A stretch of DNA of 64,000 nt. Origin: Prado023 sp963697345 (lineage in GTDB: Bacteria; Actinomycetota; Actinomycetes; S36-B12; CAIYMF01). Numbering within the stretch: the first letter of the stretch is position 1; each line of letters starts with the position of its first letter. The stretch is from contig CAVONS010000013.1 in the NCBI GenBank assembly GCA_963697345.1, positions 1 to 64,000 of the forward strand, written 5' to 3'. Of this stretch, positions 48,734-58,587 are shown piece after piece. The notes beneath the pieces were generated by a model, which saw only the letters and a list, made by a program, of their open reading frames with translations, had not been told where the DNA came from and searched no databases. Both the position numbers and the translations under genes were made by a program.

Positions 48734-49312
48734 TCAGAGCAGGGCGGTGACGTCCACGCTCGGCGGCACGAGCACGCCGTCGATCACGTGGATCACGCCG
48801 TTGGAGGCGTCGACGTCCACAGCGGTGACCGTGGCGGTGTCGTTGAGAACGACGGCACCGTCGGGCGTGGTGATGGTGATGGCCTCACCCTCGACGGTGT
48901 CGACATCGCCTGCGGAGACCTGGTCGGAGGTGACCTCACCGGAAACGACGTGGTAGGTCAGGATCTGGGTCAGCACGTCCTTGTTCTCCGGCAGCAGCAG
49001 CGCGTCGAGCAGCCCCTCGGGCAGCGCGTCGAACGCCGCGTCGGTCGGAGCGAAGACCGTGAAGGGGCCTTCGCCGGACAGGGTCTCGGCGAGGTCGGCT
49101 GCGACGACTGCGGCGACCAGGGTCTCGAAGTCCTCGTTGCCGGAGGCAACGTCGACGATGGTGCCGACCTCCATGGCCTCCTCGGTCATGGCGTCCGACG
49201 GGCTGGCGGCAGCCGTGGTGGTCTCGGCGGCGGGCTCATCCGAACTGCTGGAGCAGCCGGCGAGGAAGAGAAGGGCGGCGATGCTGCCAGCCGTTGCGAT
49301 CTTGATGTTCAT
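48734..49312 (-). CDS. Secreted fasciclin (FAS1) domain lipoprotein
   Basis: 192 residues. Signal peptide with lipobox (IAALLFLAGCSSSS), a Thr/Ala/Ser linker and one FAS1 domain: GTIVDVASGNEDFETLVAAV, LSGEGPFTVFAPTDAAFDAL (H1 box), ILTYHVVSGEV (YH motif) and VIHVIDGVLVPP (H2 box). Resembles the mycobacterial MPT70/MPT83 group. ATG at 49312 follows AGGAG by 5 nt; a second ATG six nt upstream is less well placed. Role: cell-surface adhesion, by family. Confidence 0.93.
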   Translation of the reverse strand: MNIKIATAGSIAALLFLAGCSSSSDEPAAETTTAAASPSDAMTEEAMEVGTIVDVASGNEDFETLVAAVVAADLAETLSGEGPFTVFAPTDAAFDALPEGLLDALLLPENKDVLTQILTYHVVSGEVTSDQVSAGDVDTVEGEAITITTPDGAVVLNDTATVTAVDVDASNGVIHVIDGVLVPPSVDVTALL

Positions 49313-49492
49313 GGTCACTCCTGAGTGTTGTCATGAGCCGCTCTCTGCGGCCCTCATACAGTCATTCCGGGCAGGGAGCTCGTTCAGATGCACAATTAAC
49401 GAACAAGTTTGATCGAGTAGCGACCACTGTCACCGGGCGCCGCGGGAACAGTGGGCCGGGGACTGCGAATCCGAGCGCGCAGAGTGCCTCGG

Positions 49493-49498
49493 TATCCT
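49493..49498 (+). promoter_or_regulatory. Putative -10 box, leaderless start of the glycosyltransferase gene
   Basis: TATCCT, 6-nt spacer, GTG at 49505. This places the start 54 nt inside the longest open frame. Confidence 0.45.
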
Positions 49499-49504
49499 CC
49501 GGTT

Positions 49505-51670
49505 GTGCCGCAGACCCGTCCCCACCTCACAGGGGCGCCGGCGGCCCTGTTCGTGTTCAGCAACCTGCGCGAGCAGAAGGGCGGCCTGACCCGAGCCTGG
49601 CTGCGCCGCCTGGCCGTGTTCGACGCCGCCGGCTGGGACACGCACGTGGCCACGGTCCACCCGCAGCCCGAGATCGACGAGACGCTGGTTTCCTGGCGGG
49701 CTCGAGGGCTGTTGCCGCAGCGGACGCAGGTGCACCACTACCAGCGTCGCAACAAGCGCTTCCGACCCAGCTGGAGCCGGGCGAATGACGAGAGCTTCAC
49801 CCGGGACGACCGGCTGGCCGATTGGCTCGACTGGCTGGTGGGTCGGATGCCCGGGGTGGTGGTCTTCGCCGATTCCCCGGTCACCTACGCCCCAGTGGCC
49901 ATGATGACCAACCCGTACGTGGGCACGATCATGTCGGTGCACCTGTCACATCGACAGACCGCCATGACCGGACCCCAGCGCGAGCGCACCGGAGCGGTGC
50001 GGCGCACGAAGTACGCGGGCCCCGCGGGGCAGCCCAAGCTGTCGGCGCGGTTCCTGCCCTACGCGTCGAGCGCGAGCGCTGTCGTGGCGCTCACCGGTCG
50101 ACAGGCGCGGCACCTCGAGGAGGATGTGCCCGGGCTGCACGTCCAGGCGATCCCGAACATCATCGATCCCCCCGAGTTGGCTGGTCCGCCGGCTCGGGAC
50201 CACCTGCGGCTCGTGATGCTGGGTCGCCTCGAGCCGCTCAAGCGGGTCGACCACGCGATCCGGGCGGTCGCCCTGGCGGCCCGCGAGGTCCCCGGACTGC
50301 ACCTGGACGTCTACGGCAGGGGGCCTGACCAGGAACCCCTCGAGGAGGTGCGCGACGAGCTCGGTGCACAGGAGCTGGTGACATTCGCCGGCTTCACCGA
50401 GGACCCGAACAACGTGCTTGCCAGCGCTGGAGCGACCCTGATGACCTCCCGGCGTGAGGGATTCGGCCTCACAGTCGCGGAGAGCCTGGCCGTGGGCACA
50501 CCGGTTCTGTCCTACGACATCGACTACGGGCCAGTCGAGCTCATCGATGACCACGTCAACGGCCGCCTGGTCCCCGACGGGTCCGTGGAGGAGCTGGCGG
50601 CTGCCATCGTCGAGACCGTGCGCGACCCCGAGGCGTGGCGCGCGATGTCCGCGGCAGGCCCGCCGTCCGTCGCGAACCTGACTGAGGATGTCGTCGGTGC
50701 CCAGTGGCTGGCACTGGCCGCCAATGTCGCTGAGGGCATCGAGATCCCCGAGGTGGCGCTGGTCGTGGAGGATCTGACCGTCCGTCAATCCGGGTTGGGT
50801 GTGTCGGGGGTCGTGGTGGCGCGGGAATCCGTGAGCGCGCCGCGCTCCTTGGTCGTCCAGTCGGGCGAGTCCGGGTCCGTAGCAGGCGTCCAGGACCGCG
50901 TCCCCGTCGAGATCGAGGGGGATTCCCTGGTCCGGGGGGCCTCAGCAACCTTGCCCTGGGCCGTTCTGGAGACGTGGGATCTGGGGGCGGGCCTTCACGC
51001 CGTGGACCATGGGGGTTCTCCCGTGGCGACGGTGGCCCCGGGAGTTCCCCGGACCTTCGTGCCCATGGCGAACGGGCCGCTCCTGCTGTCGGGCCGGGGG
51101 GTCGACCGCGGGCTGCTGAGCCGGATCGAGGTGGACGGCCCTGTGGTCGTCAACGTCTCGGACGGCGTGGTCACGGCGCGGGTGGGCGGGGACCTCACTG
51201 TGCTGTCCGACCTTCCAGTGGTTCGCGCCCGGATCCTGGGTCTCTCGGGCACACAGGTGAGCGTCGAGCTGGCTGCTGGCTACCCAGGGTTCGAGCTTGA
51301 TGCCGAGTGCGAGATCGCCGTCGTGGTCCGGCGAGGTGACCTGGTGGTCCCGCTCGGGACGGTGCGTGGCGGCGAGCTCCCCGGACGGTGGTCAGACTCC
51401 GTGTGGACGCGGACCGGGATCCTGGACCTGAACAGCGACGCCCTCACCCTCCTGGATGCCGACCGGGGACCCTCGCTGCCGCTCTCGTTGGCGTCGGGCA
51501 GGGTGCTGAGCCCGATCAGCCCGGTCGGCTATGCGGCCGCGCGCCCGCTACCTGTGGAGGTCGCCGGTGCTGGTCGATGGGCACTCGCGTCCTCAGCCGA
51601 GGGGGACGCCCTGCTGGTGCCTCGCAGCGCGCTGCAGGTCAGGATCACGTCGAGATTCCGACGTCCCTGA
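49505..51670 (+). CDS. GT4 glycosyltransferase (TagE/TarM-like) with a long C-terminal beta domain
   Basis: 721 residues, intact. The GT-B part opens ALFVFSNLREQKGGLTRAWL, then VVALTGRQARHLEE, VQAIPNIIDPPE, LVMLGRLEPLKRVDHAIRAV and SRREGFGLTVAESLAVGTPV, with SYDIDYGPVELI, a motif of teichoic-acid alpha-glucosyltransferases. From about residue 430 a second region of about 290 residues is rich in Val/Gly/Asp and predicted strands, with no known family. The start is GTG at 49505, 6 nt after TATCCT. Likely role: glycosylation of a wall polymer; the extension may bind it. Confidence 0.85.
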   Translation: MPQTRPHLTGAPAALFVFSNLREQKGGLTRAWLRRLAVFDAAGWDTHVATVHPQPEIDETLVSWRARGLLPQRTQVHHYQRRNKRFRPSWSRANDESFTRDDRLADWLDWLVGRMPGVVVFADSPVTYAPVAMMTNPYVGTIMSVHLSHRQTAMTGPQRERTGAVRRTKYAGPAGQPKLSARFLPYASSASAVVALTGRQARHLEEDVPGLHVQAIPNIIDPPELAGPPARDHLRLVMLGRLEPLKRVDHAIRAVALAAREVPGLHLDVYGRGPDQEPLEEVRDELGAQELVTFAGFTEDPNNVLASAGATLMTSRREGFGLTVAESLAVGTPVLSYDIDYGPVELIDDHVNGRLVPDGSVEELAAAIVETVRDPEAWRAMSAAGPPSVANLTEDVVGAQWLALAANVAEGIEIPEVALVVEDLTVRQSGLGVSGVVVARESVSAPRSLVVQSGESGSVAGVQDRVPVEIEGDSLVRGASATLPWAVLETWDLGAGLHAVDHGGSPVATVAPGVPRTFVPMANGPLLLSGRGVDRGLLSRIEVDGPVVVNVSDGVVTARVGGDLTVLSDLPVVRARILGLSGTQVSVELAAGYPGFELDAECEIAVVVRRGDLVVPLGTVRGGELPGRWSDSVWTRTGILDLNSDALTLLDADRGPSLPLSLASGRVLSPISPVGYAAARPLPVEVAGAGRWALASSAEGDALLVPRSALQVRITSRFRRP

Positions 51671-51710
51671 GCGGGTCGGGCCCCCAGCGGGTGGCCCCGT
51701 GCGGGTCTGC

Positions 51711-52994
51711 TCAGCGCAGGATCTTCACCCCGGCGGTGCCCTTGGCCGACCACTTGACGGTGATGCGACCGCTGCCGGGTCGAGCCGTCATCCTGCACTT
51801 CGTGATCGCCTTCTTCTTGGAGCAGCCAAGCAGCCGACGGCCCAGAAGCTCGTCGCGCAGGGCGGCTGAGGCCAAGGTCGCCGGCGTGCCGGGCCGGGCG
51901 TTCACAGCTGTCTGGGCGGGGGATCCCTGGTACCACTGGATGCCGGCGAATCCCCGCCGGATCGCCTCCATGGTCGTCACCTCGACCAACCGCTTCTGCA
52001 CCTTCGGGGTTGCCCAGATGCCGTCCACGTTGTCCTGGTCCGGGATGAAGTTGATCAGGTTGTGGTTGGTCTCCGTCAGCCAGATGGGTACCTTGCGCAG
52101 CTTCTTGTGCCGGGTCACCAGCTTCTTGGCCACGGCGGCTTTCCTGGTCCACAGCTTCAGGGACTTGTTGACCGACTTCTGACGGAGGGTGTAGAAGTTC
52201 AGTGAGAAGCTGTCGACAGTCCGCTTCTTGGCCTGAGCCTTCATGTACTTGGTGTTCAGCGCGGTCTTCTTGCCGTAGAGCGACGGGGTGGTGATCTCAA
52301 ACCGCCCCGGGATCAGGGCGTTGGCGATCCCGCGAACGATCCGCTCCTGCTGCTGCAGCGATTCCGCGGCCTCGTTCCACGTGGTGGCAGCGCCCGGAAT
52401 CCTGGGTGAGACGGTTCCGCCATTCCTCAGGTTCGGTTCGTTCCAGGCCTGAAGGACGAGCTTGTTGCGTCCGTCGGCGGCAAGGTAGTCCCGGCCGGCC
52501 TCGACCACGGCCACCACGTACCTCACGTAGGCGTCGCTCACGGGCCCCGAGCGCAGCTGGGAAGCCAGGGGGAAGGACGTGTTGGCAGCACTCTTCTCGC
52601 AGAACCAGACACGGTCGTTGTGCTGCCAGGCGTGGGGATCGTCATCGAACACCCAGGGGGCCGGGTGCCCCAAGGACACAGTCAGGCGACGGGCGCCGCT
52701 CTCGGTATAGGTCCGGAAGGCACGCTCGAGCCCCTGTGCGGCGGACTCCGCGATGGAGGTCGAGGCCTGCGGCTGCAGGGTGCACCAGGCTGCCCACATC
52801 CGTGCTGTGGTCCAGGCGCCGGAGTTGTCCGCCTGGACCACATCGTCCTGCACCCCGAAGTACTCAGGAGTGATGCGCAGTGCTGCGGCGTTGGCGGGAC
52901 CGATCATGGTCACGACCATGATCACTGCCAGAAGGCTTGCCATCCCGGCTCGAAGAAGGCGCACTTGGATCCCCACCCCTTGGCAACGCTTCAT
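51711..52994 (-). CDS. Secreted GH-A-clan-like glycoside hydrolase
   Basis: 427 residues with a signal peptide (LRAGMASLLAVIMVVTMIGP ending ANA). The body looks like a (beta/alpha)8 barrel: RLTVSLGHPAPW, LVLQAWNEPNLRNGG with the acid/base Glu after Asn, DSFSLNFYTLRQ, and IWLTETNHNLINF with a possible nucleophile Glu. The WNEPN and TETN pair is typical of clan GH-A. The C-terminal 60 residues are basic and may bind wall glycans. The family number and substrate cannot be named. Convergent with the TagE-like transferase. Confidence 0.7.
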   Translation of the reverse strand: MKRCQGVGIQVRLLRAGMASLLAVIMVVTMIGPANAAALRITPEYFGVQDDVVQADNSGAWTTARMWAAWCTLQPQASTSIAESAAQGLERAFRTYTESGARRLTVSLGHPAPWVFDDDPHAWQHNDRVWFCEKSAANTSFPLASQLRSGPVSDAYVRYVVAVVEAGRDYLAADGRNKLVLQAWNEPNLRNGGTVSPRIPGAATTWNEAAESLQQQERIVRGIANALIPGRFEITTPSLYGKKTALNTKYMKAQAKKRTVDSFSLNFYTLRQKSVNKSLKLWTRKAAVAKKLVTRHKKLRKVPIWLTETNHNLINFIPDQDNVDGIWATPKVQKRLVEVTTMEAIRRGFAGIQWYQGSPAQTAVNARPGTPATLASAALRDELLGRRLLGCSKKKAITKCRMTARPGSGRITVKWSAKGTAGVKILR

Positions 52995-53136
52995 CGGGCG
53001 AGCACCGACCCCCGCCAGCTCTCGCCCATGGACCCTGCTGATCCTAGCTACGGATGGAGCACGGTCTCACTGCTGTGAAACCTGTCCGAGGGCCAGTTGG
53101 TCGTCGGTTAGTGTTCCCATCACCCGTCGGTAGGAG

Positions 53137-53790
53137 TCACGCGGAGCCCGACCGGCGTCTCGACGCTGGACGGTGTGGACTGACTGTGGGCTCCTCGGTG
53201 AGCCAGAACCGCCACAGTGTGCCGGCGCCGGCGCCCGCGACCCCCGTGCGGGGTCCCACTGACACGTCGGGTCTCCGCGACTGCGCCGCCGGGGATTCCA
53301 GGCGAAGGGCACTGCGTGGGTCGAGCAGGTCGAGGCCGTCCTGGCTTCCTGTCGCCCCGAGTGCTGCGGCCAGGCGGGCCGGCCCGCGGGCCAGGTCTCG
53401 GTCGACATGCGCCGCGGGTCGCCGCTCGCGCGCAGCCGGTACTCCCTCGGTGACCTCTCCCGCCCTGATCAGCACTGCCCCCGCTCGGCCCGGGGCGTGT
53501 GCCACCACATTCACGCACCAGTGCATCCCGTAGGTGAAGTAGACGTAGGCATGCCCCACAGGTCCGAACATCGCTTCGTTGCGTGGTGTTCGGCGCCGAT
53601 GTGCGTGCGACCCGGGATCCTCACCCACGCCCCCGTAGGCCTCCACCTCGGTGATCCGCACGGCCACTCGTTGGCCGAGGTCGCTGACCAGCAGGGCGCC
53701 CAACAAGCTGGGTGCCACATCGGCCGGATCGCGATCGAGCAGATAGCTGGCACGCGCCGAGTCCCCCGAGGCATGCCCGTTGCCCCTCAC
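53137..53790 (-). CDS. 3-methyladenine DNA glycosylase (AAG/MPG family)
   Basis: 217 residues, removes alkylated purines in base excision repair. The start DRDPADVAPSLLGALLV leads to VAVRITEVEAYGGVGEDPGS (the catalytic Glu in EVEAY), RTPRNEAMFGPVGHAYVYF, TYGMHWCVNVVAHAPG and AVLIRAGEV. The basic LARGPARLAAALG block is the DNA-contact region. GTG at 53790 overlaps the stop of the upstream transporter gene, so both lie in one transcript. The C-terminus is Arg/Ser-rich. Confidence 0.93.
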   Translation of the reverse strand: MRGNGHASGDSARASYLLDRDPADVAPSLLGALLVSDLGQRVAVRITEVEAYGGVGEDPGSHAHRRRTPRNEAMFGPVGHAYVYFTYGMHWCVNVVAHAPGRAGAVLIRAGEVTEGVPAARERRPAAHVDRDLARGPARLAAALGATGSQDGLDLLDPRSALRLESPAAQSRRPDVSVGPRTGVAGAGAGTLWRFWLTEEPTVSPHRPASRRRSGSA

Positions 53791-55079
53791 TGCTCAGGGG
53801 ACTCCCCGACAGGTGGCCGCGGCACCGCCCCGGTGCCGGAGCTTGACGCCTCTGCCCCACGCATGGCCGCCTCAACTCGCTGCTCGTCGGTGTCCCCCTC
53901 GTGGCCGCCGAACTCCTCGACCAGTTCGTAGCGGCGTCCGTAGACGGTGATGATGGACTGGATCGTGGCCACCACGGGGATCGCCAGCAGCGCGCCCGTC
54001 GCGCCGAAGAGTGCGGCTCCCGCCACGACTGAGCCGAAGGCGACAGCCGGATGGATCTCCAGGGTGGAGCGCGTGACCCGCGGCGCCATGTAGTAGTTCT
54101 CGACCTGCTGGTAGCCGATCACCACAGCAAGGACGATGAGGGCCTTGATCGGGTCTCCCTCGACCAGGGCAATGATGATGGGCAGTGCCCCCGCGAGGTA
54201 GGTGCCGATCGTGGGGATGAACTGCGACACCAGGCCCACCCAGAGCGCCATGGGCAGCCAGTAGGGAAGGTCGAGCAGGAAGAACGCGACTCCGTGGAAG
54301 GTGGCGCTGATCAGCGCCAGGATCCCGCGGGAGATGACGTAGCCGCCCGCCTTCTGCGTGGAGATGTCGACCACGGTCAGGAAGGTGCGCTGGCGGGCCG
54401 GCGGCAGCCACGAGGCCACCGTGCGCCGGAACTGCGGACCGTCGGCAGCGAAGTAGAACGAGAACAGCAGGATCGTGAAGAGGGAGAACACCCAGCCGAC
54501 GGCTGTCCCGAGCAGGCCGAACAGGCCCAGCCCCAGGTCCCGAGCGATGTTGGCGATGTCGTTGGCGCCGATCCCCAGCTCCTGGAGGATCTGGTCGGGG
54601 TCCAGCTGCGTTCCGAAACGCTGGTTCGACCAGGCGAGCACCGTCTCGAGCAGGGCCGGGAGACTGCGGATCAGCTCGGAGAGCTGGGTGGCCAGGAGGC
54701 TGCCGAACACGGCGAAGAAGATGGCCGAGGACAGCAGCAGGCCGCCCATCACGATGAAGGTCCCCACGCCGCGCCGGATCCCCCGCTCGGCCAGCTTGTT
54801 CACTGGCGGCTCCATCGCCAGCCCGATGAAGAAGGCGAAGAAGAGCGTGTACCAGAAGGAGGTGAGCTCGGTGAGGCCCCAGATGACGGCCTTGGAGGCG
54901 GCCACCAGGATCAGGACCAGGATGACGGCGCGGCGGAACCATGGCGGAAGGGTGCGCTGGTCCCGCGGGTCGGTCAGTGACCAGGGGAGGTTCTGGAGCG
55001 TGGGATCGCTCAGCGAGGCATCCCTGGCCTTGCGGCGCCGGCGCCGTCCCGCAGGCTGGGGTCCGTCGGTCACCGTCAT
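53787..55079 (-). CDS. AI-2E family (PerM-type) transporter
   Basis: 430 residues. An N-terminal basic stretch (RRRRRKARD) is followed by helices 1-2 (AVILVLILVAASKAVIWGL, FFAFFIGLAMEPPVN), the family block GVGTFIVMGGLLLSSAIFFA, a large periplasmic loop (about 150-200), VFSLFTILLFSFYFAADGPQ, and the C-terminal FIPTIGTYLAGALPIIIALV and ENYYMAPRV motif. Eight helices overall. ATG follows GGAGGACC. It overlaps the glycosylase gene. Substrate uncertain, since the family covers AI-2 export and Na+/H+ exchange. Confidence 0.9.
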   Translation of the reverse strand: MTVTDGPQPAGRRRRRKARDASLSDPTLQNLPWSLTDPRDQRTLPPWFRRAVILVLILVAASKAVIWGLTELTSFWYTLFFAFFIGLAMEPPVNKLAERGIRRGVGTFIVMGGLLLSSAIFFAVFGSLLATQLSELIRSLPALLETVLAWSNQRFGTQLDPDQILQELGIGANDIANIARDLGLGLFGLLGTAVGWVFSLFTILLFSFYFAADGPQFRRTVASWLPPARQRTFLTVVDISTQKAGGYVISRGILALISATFHGVAFFLLDLPYWLPMALWVGLVSQFIPTIGTYLAGALPIIIALVEGDPIKALIVLAVVIGYQQVENYYMAPRVTRSTLEIHPAVAFGSVVAGAALFGATGALLAIPVVATIQSIITVYGRRYELVEEFGGHEGDTDEQRVEAAMRGAEASSSGTGAVPRPPVGESPEQ

Positions 55080-55470
55080 CCTTGGTCCTCCTCGCCGGCG
55101 CCGGGCCGATCGGCGCCGGTCCATCGCCTGCGGGTCCATCCTGCACGTGCGTCGTGAGCAGGGCCAGGTCCTCGACCAGCCGTCGTGTGCGCGCCTCGAG
55201 CCGGGAGACCTCGTAGGCTGAGTTGGACGCAGACGAGGAGCAGGAAGATGATCGCGGTGAAGAACAGCAGGTTGGAGGGGACCTCGAAGCCCAGGGCCGT
55301 GGCCGATCGACCGGAGCGAGGCTCGGGGAAGGCCGCGACCGACGATCAGGAGGCACGCTGACCGCCAGCCAGAGGATCGCGAACCGCTCGCGGAGGATGC
55401 CGCGGCGGAGCAGTTCGAGGACCAGCACGAGCAGCACCGAGGGCTGCGGCGAGTCCGATCCAGTTCGACG
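55080..55470 (-). pseudogene. DUF2304 small membrane protein, frameshifted
   Basis: Composite: LLVLVLELLRRGILRERFAI, LWLAV, then NLLFFTAIIFLLLV, and YEVSRLEARTRRLVEDLALL, the standard ending of DUF2304 proteins (two or three helices plus a coiled tail). At least three shifts. DUF2304 genes nearly always lie next to a GT2 gene of the kind found just upstream here, and may serve as its membrane partner. Start and stop are approximate. Confidence 0.6.
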
Positions 55471-55499
55471 TTCACGCGATCGGGTGTCCGAGAGGACCT

Positions 55500-56213
55500 C
55501 GTCGGCCGGAACGCCCACCGGCTCGGGGCCCAGCGCGACGTAGAGCGCGAGCATCGCACGGCCCAGGTACAGCGCGGACCGCACCGGGGATTGGCTCGGC
55601 GCGCCCGCCCTGGCGCGGCCGCATCTCGGACGGGGACCTCGCGCGACGACCAGCCCGGCGCGGGCGGCCAGGACGAGCGACTCGATCGTGTCGCCGAGGT
55701 ACTCGGCCGGGTAGTGACGGGCGAACAGCGCGATGGCCCGGCGGTCCGAGGCCCGGAACCCGGAGGTCGTGTCAGTCAGCGGCGTGGCGCAGACCCGGGA
55801 CAGGGATCGGGCCAGGCTGCGCATCGCCCAGCGGCGGGGGCCGCGCACCTCGTAGTCACCGCGCCGAAGCGGGCGCCGATGACCACCGAGGCGCCGTCCA
55901 GCGCCGCGACGAGGTCCGGGATGTGGTCGGCGACGTGCTGGCCGTCGGCGTCGACCTGGACGACGGCGTCGATAGTCGTGGCGCTGCGCGTAGAGGAATG
56001 CCGTCCGCATCGCGCCGCCCACACCGACATTGAAGGGCAAGGCGCACGACGTCGGCACCGCAGCGGCGGGCGACTGCCGCGGTGTCGTCGGTGGACCCGT
56101 CGTCGACCACGAGGATCTGCGCCGTCGGGAACCGCCCGCCGGACTTCGTCGATCACGGCCCCGATCGTCGACTCCTCGTTCAGGGCCGGGATGGCCACCA
56201 GCGTGCGGGGCAT
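55500..56213 (-). CDS. GT2 family glycosyltransferase (polyprenyl-phosphate type), frameshifted
   Basis: The start MPRTLVAIPALNEESTIGAV is the GT2 signature; VVDDGSTDDTAAVARRC is in a second frame, then FNVGVGGAMRTAFLYAQRHD, AVVQVDADGQHVADHIPDL (DxD) and DTTSGFRASDRRAIALFARH in others. About 235 residues, four or more shifts. This is the small soluble DPM1-like group that works with DUF2304 proteins in surface glycan loci. Divergent from helD with 59 bp between starts. Confidence 0.75.
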
Positions 56214-56260
56214 GGTGGCACTCTGCCACACCGGCGGGCACCGGCAGGCCAAGGCATCAC

Positions 56261-56266
56261 TAGGAT
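56261..56266 (+). promoter_or_regulatory. Putative -10 box, leaderless start of helD
   Basis: TAGGAT, 6-nt spacer, ATG at 56273. Confidence 0.5.
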
Positions 56267-56272
56267 GTTCTG

Positions 56273-58552
56273 ATGCCTGCGCCGAACGAGACCACCAGCG
56301 CGACTCGCGCCGAGCAGGGTGTGGTCACGGCCATGTATGACCGCCTCGACGAGCTCACCGACCCGGGCCTCGAAGGACCTGGCACGCGCGAAGCGCTCGA
56401 TCACCGCCGGCACACCTGCGGCCACCGTCGAGCGTGAGGCCATGATCCGGGTCCACACCGAGCGGCTCGGGGCACTGGTGTCTGCCGAGCGGCGGCTGTG
56501 CTTCGGCCGGCTGGACTTCTCCGCCGGTGGCAAGCCGGTCTACATCGGTCGATTGAGCCTGGCCGATGAACAACAGTCCCTGCTTCTCACTGACTGGCGG
56601 GCCGCTGCCGCCGAGCCGTTCTACCGGGCCACCACCGCTACCCCGATGGGTGTGGCGCGCCGTCGGCACATCCTGCTCACCGGTCGCGAAGTCACAGCCG
56701 TGGAGGACGATGTCCTGGACCTCGACGCGGTCGGGGCCGAGTCGTCCTTCGAGGGCAGTGGTGCGCTGATGGCCGCGTTGGCGTCCCGGCGGACGGGTCG
56801 GATGGGCGACATCGTCGCCACGATCCAGGCCGAGCAGGACCGCATCATCCGCTCGCCCATGGCGGGGATCCTGGTGGTGGAGGGCGGTCCCGGGTGCGGC
56901 AAGACGGTGGTCGGGCTCCATCGGGCGGCCTACCTGCTCTACACGCACCGGGACAAGATCGCGCGCAGCGGTGTCCTGGTGGTGGGGCCCAACCCCCTGT
57001 TCCTGCGCTACATCAGCCAGGTCCTGCCCGGGCTCGGCGAGTCAAGCGCGGTGCTGGCCACCCCGGGCCAGCTCTTCCCCGGGGTCGACGCACAACCGGA
57101 GCCCGATGACTGCGGTGGCCCTGGTCAAGGGCGACCTGCGGATGGCCGAGGTGGTGGCCACCGCCGTCCGCAACCGCCAGCGCATCCCCGAATCGGCGCG
57201 CCAGCTGACGGTCGCGGGCACCCGGATCGTCCTGCCCCCAGCCATGGTCGGCGCCGCGCGCGACCGTGCTCGGGCCTCGCGCAAGCCGCACAACAGGGCG
57301 CGGCTCACGTTCGTCACGTCGCTGCTCGACCGACTCGTCGGTGGTGCTCGCCGAGGCCCGGGGCGTGGACCCGGACTCCAACCGAGAGATCCTGCTGGGC
57401 GACCTGCGTGACAGCCCCGACGTCCGGCGCGAGGTGAACCTGTGCTGGATGCCGCTGACCCCGCAGGGCGTCATCGCCGAGCTGTGGGCGGACCCCCGCG
57501 TCCTTGCTGCCGCAGGCCCACGCCTGTCCCGACGGGAACGGGAGCTGTTGGCGCGATCGCGCCAGGAGCCCTGGACCGTCAGCGACGTGCCCCTGCTCGA
57601 CGAGGCCGCCGAGCTGCTCGGGGAGGACGACGAGCCGGCCCGGCGGGCTGCGGCCATTGCCGCCTCGGAGCGTGCGGCCGAGGAGGAGTACGCACGCGGG
57701 GTCCTGGAGATGACGGGCGTCGCGGGTCTGACCGCGGGCGCCCTGATCGATCGCTACACCGGACCGCAGGCGACGCGGCGCACCGTGGTGGATGCCGCGC
57801 TGGCGGACCGTACCTGGGCCTATGGGCACGTGGTCGTCGACGAGGCCCAGGAACTGTCGCCGATGCAGTGGCGCCTCCTGCTGCGCCGGTGCCCGGGTCG
57901 GTCGATGACAGTGGTCGGGGACCTCGCCCAGGCCGGGTCCCCGGCAGCACCGCTGACGTGGTCCGATGTGTTCGACCGGGTCGCCCCGGGGCGGTGGTCA
58001 GTCCAGCCGCTGACCGTGAACTACCGCACTCCAGCCCCGATGATGGAACTCGCTGCACGTGTGCTGAAGGCATCGGGAAGCCACGTCACGGCGCCCTCCT
58101 CCGTACGGGACGGGTCACCTCCTTCGGTGATACATGTCCCGAGCGAGAGCCACCCCGGCGAGGCGGGGGCGGGGCATCCCATCGAACCGTCGACGGCCCT
58201 GGCCGCGGCCGCGGCCGACCACATCATGAATTGGGCTCAACAGGAGGGACGGACGGCCGTCATCACGCCGCGTTCCCTGCATGAGTCGATCTCGCGGTCA
58301 CTGTCCGGGCACCTGCCCTCGGGGACCCTCGGCGCGGGTAGTGCAGCGTTGGAGGCCCCCGTCAGCGTGCTGACCGTCGCCGATGCCAAGGGTCTGGAGT
58401 TCGACCAGGTCGTCCTGATCGAGCCGGGTGTGATCCTCGGCGAGTCCACCAGGGGCGGGCATGACCTGTACGTCGCGTTGACCCGAGCCACCCAGGAACT
58501 CCTGGTACTGCACACCGGGGACCTGCCCCTGGGCTTCGCGGCAGGGCCCTGA
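56273..58552 (+). CDS. HelD-like superfamily 1 helicase (RNA polymerase recycling factor), frameshifted
   Basis: Composite of about 760 residues. The start EQGVVTAMYDRLDEL and DLARAKRSITAGTPAATVER give the N-terminal coiled arm of HelD; then YIGRLSLADEQQSLLLTDW, Walker A VEGGPGCGKTVVGLHRAAYL, SGVLVVGPNPLFLRYISQVL, VVVDEAQELSPMQWRLL (Walker B) and VTVADAKGLEFDQVVLIEPG with YVALTRATQELLVLH. HelD clears stalled RNA polymerase using ATP. Shifts near 56370, 57105 and 57345. Leaderless-type start. Confidence 0.88.
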
Positions 58553-58587
58553 ACACGACGCCGGCCACCTGACCCGGGGCGTGCGGA

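Noticed and set aside
53872..56241. Minus-strand open frame of 789 codons
   Set aside because: Its 3' part is an off-frame shadow of the AI-2E transporter; only pieces of its 5' part contribute to the frameshifted GT2 and DUF2304 genes.
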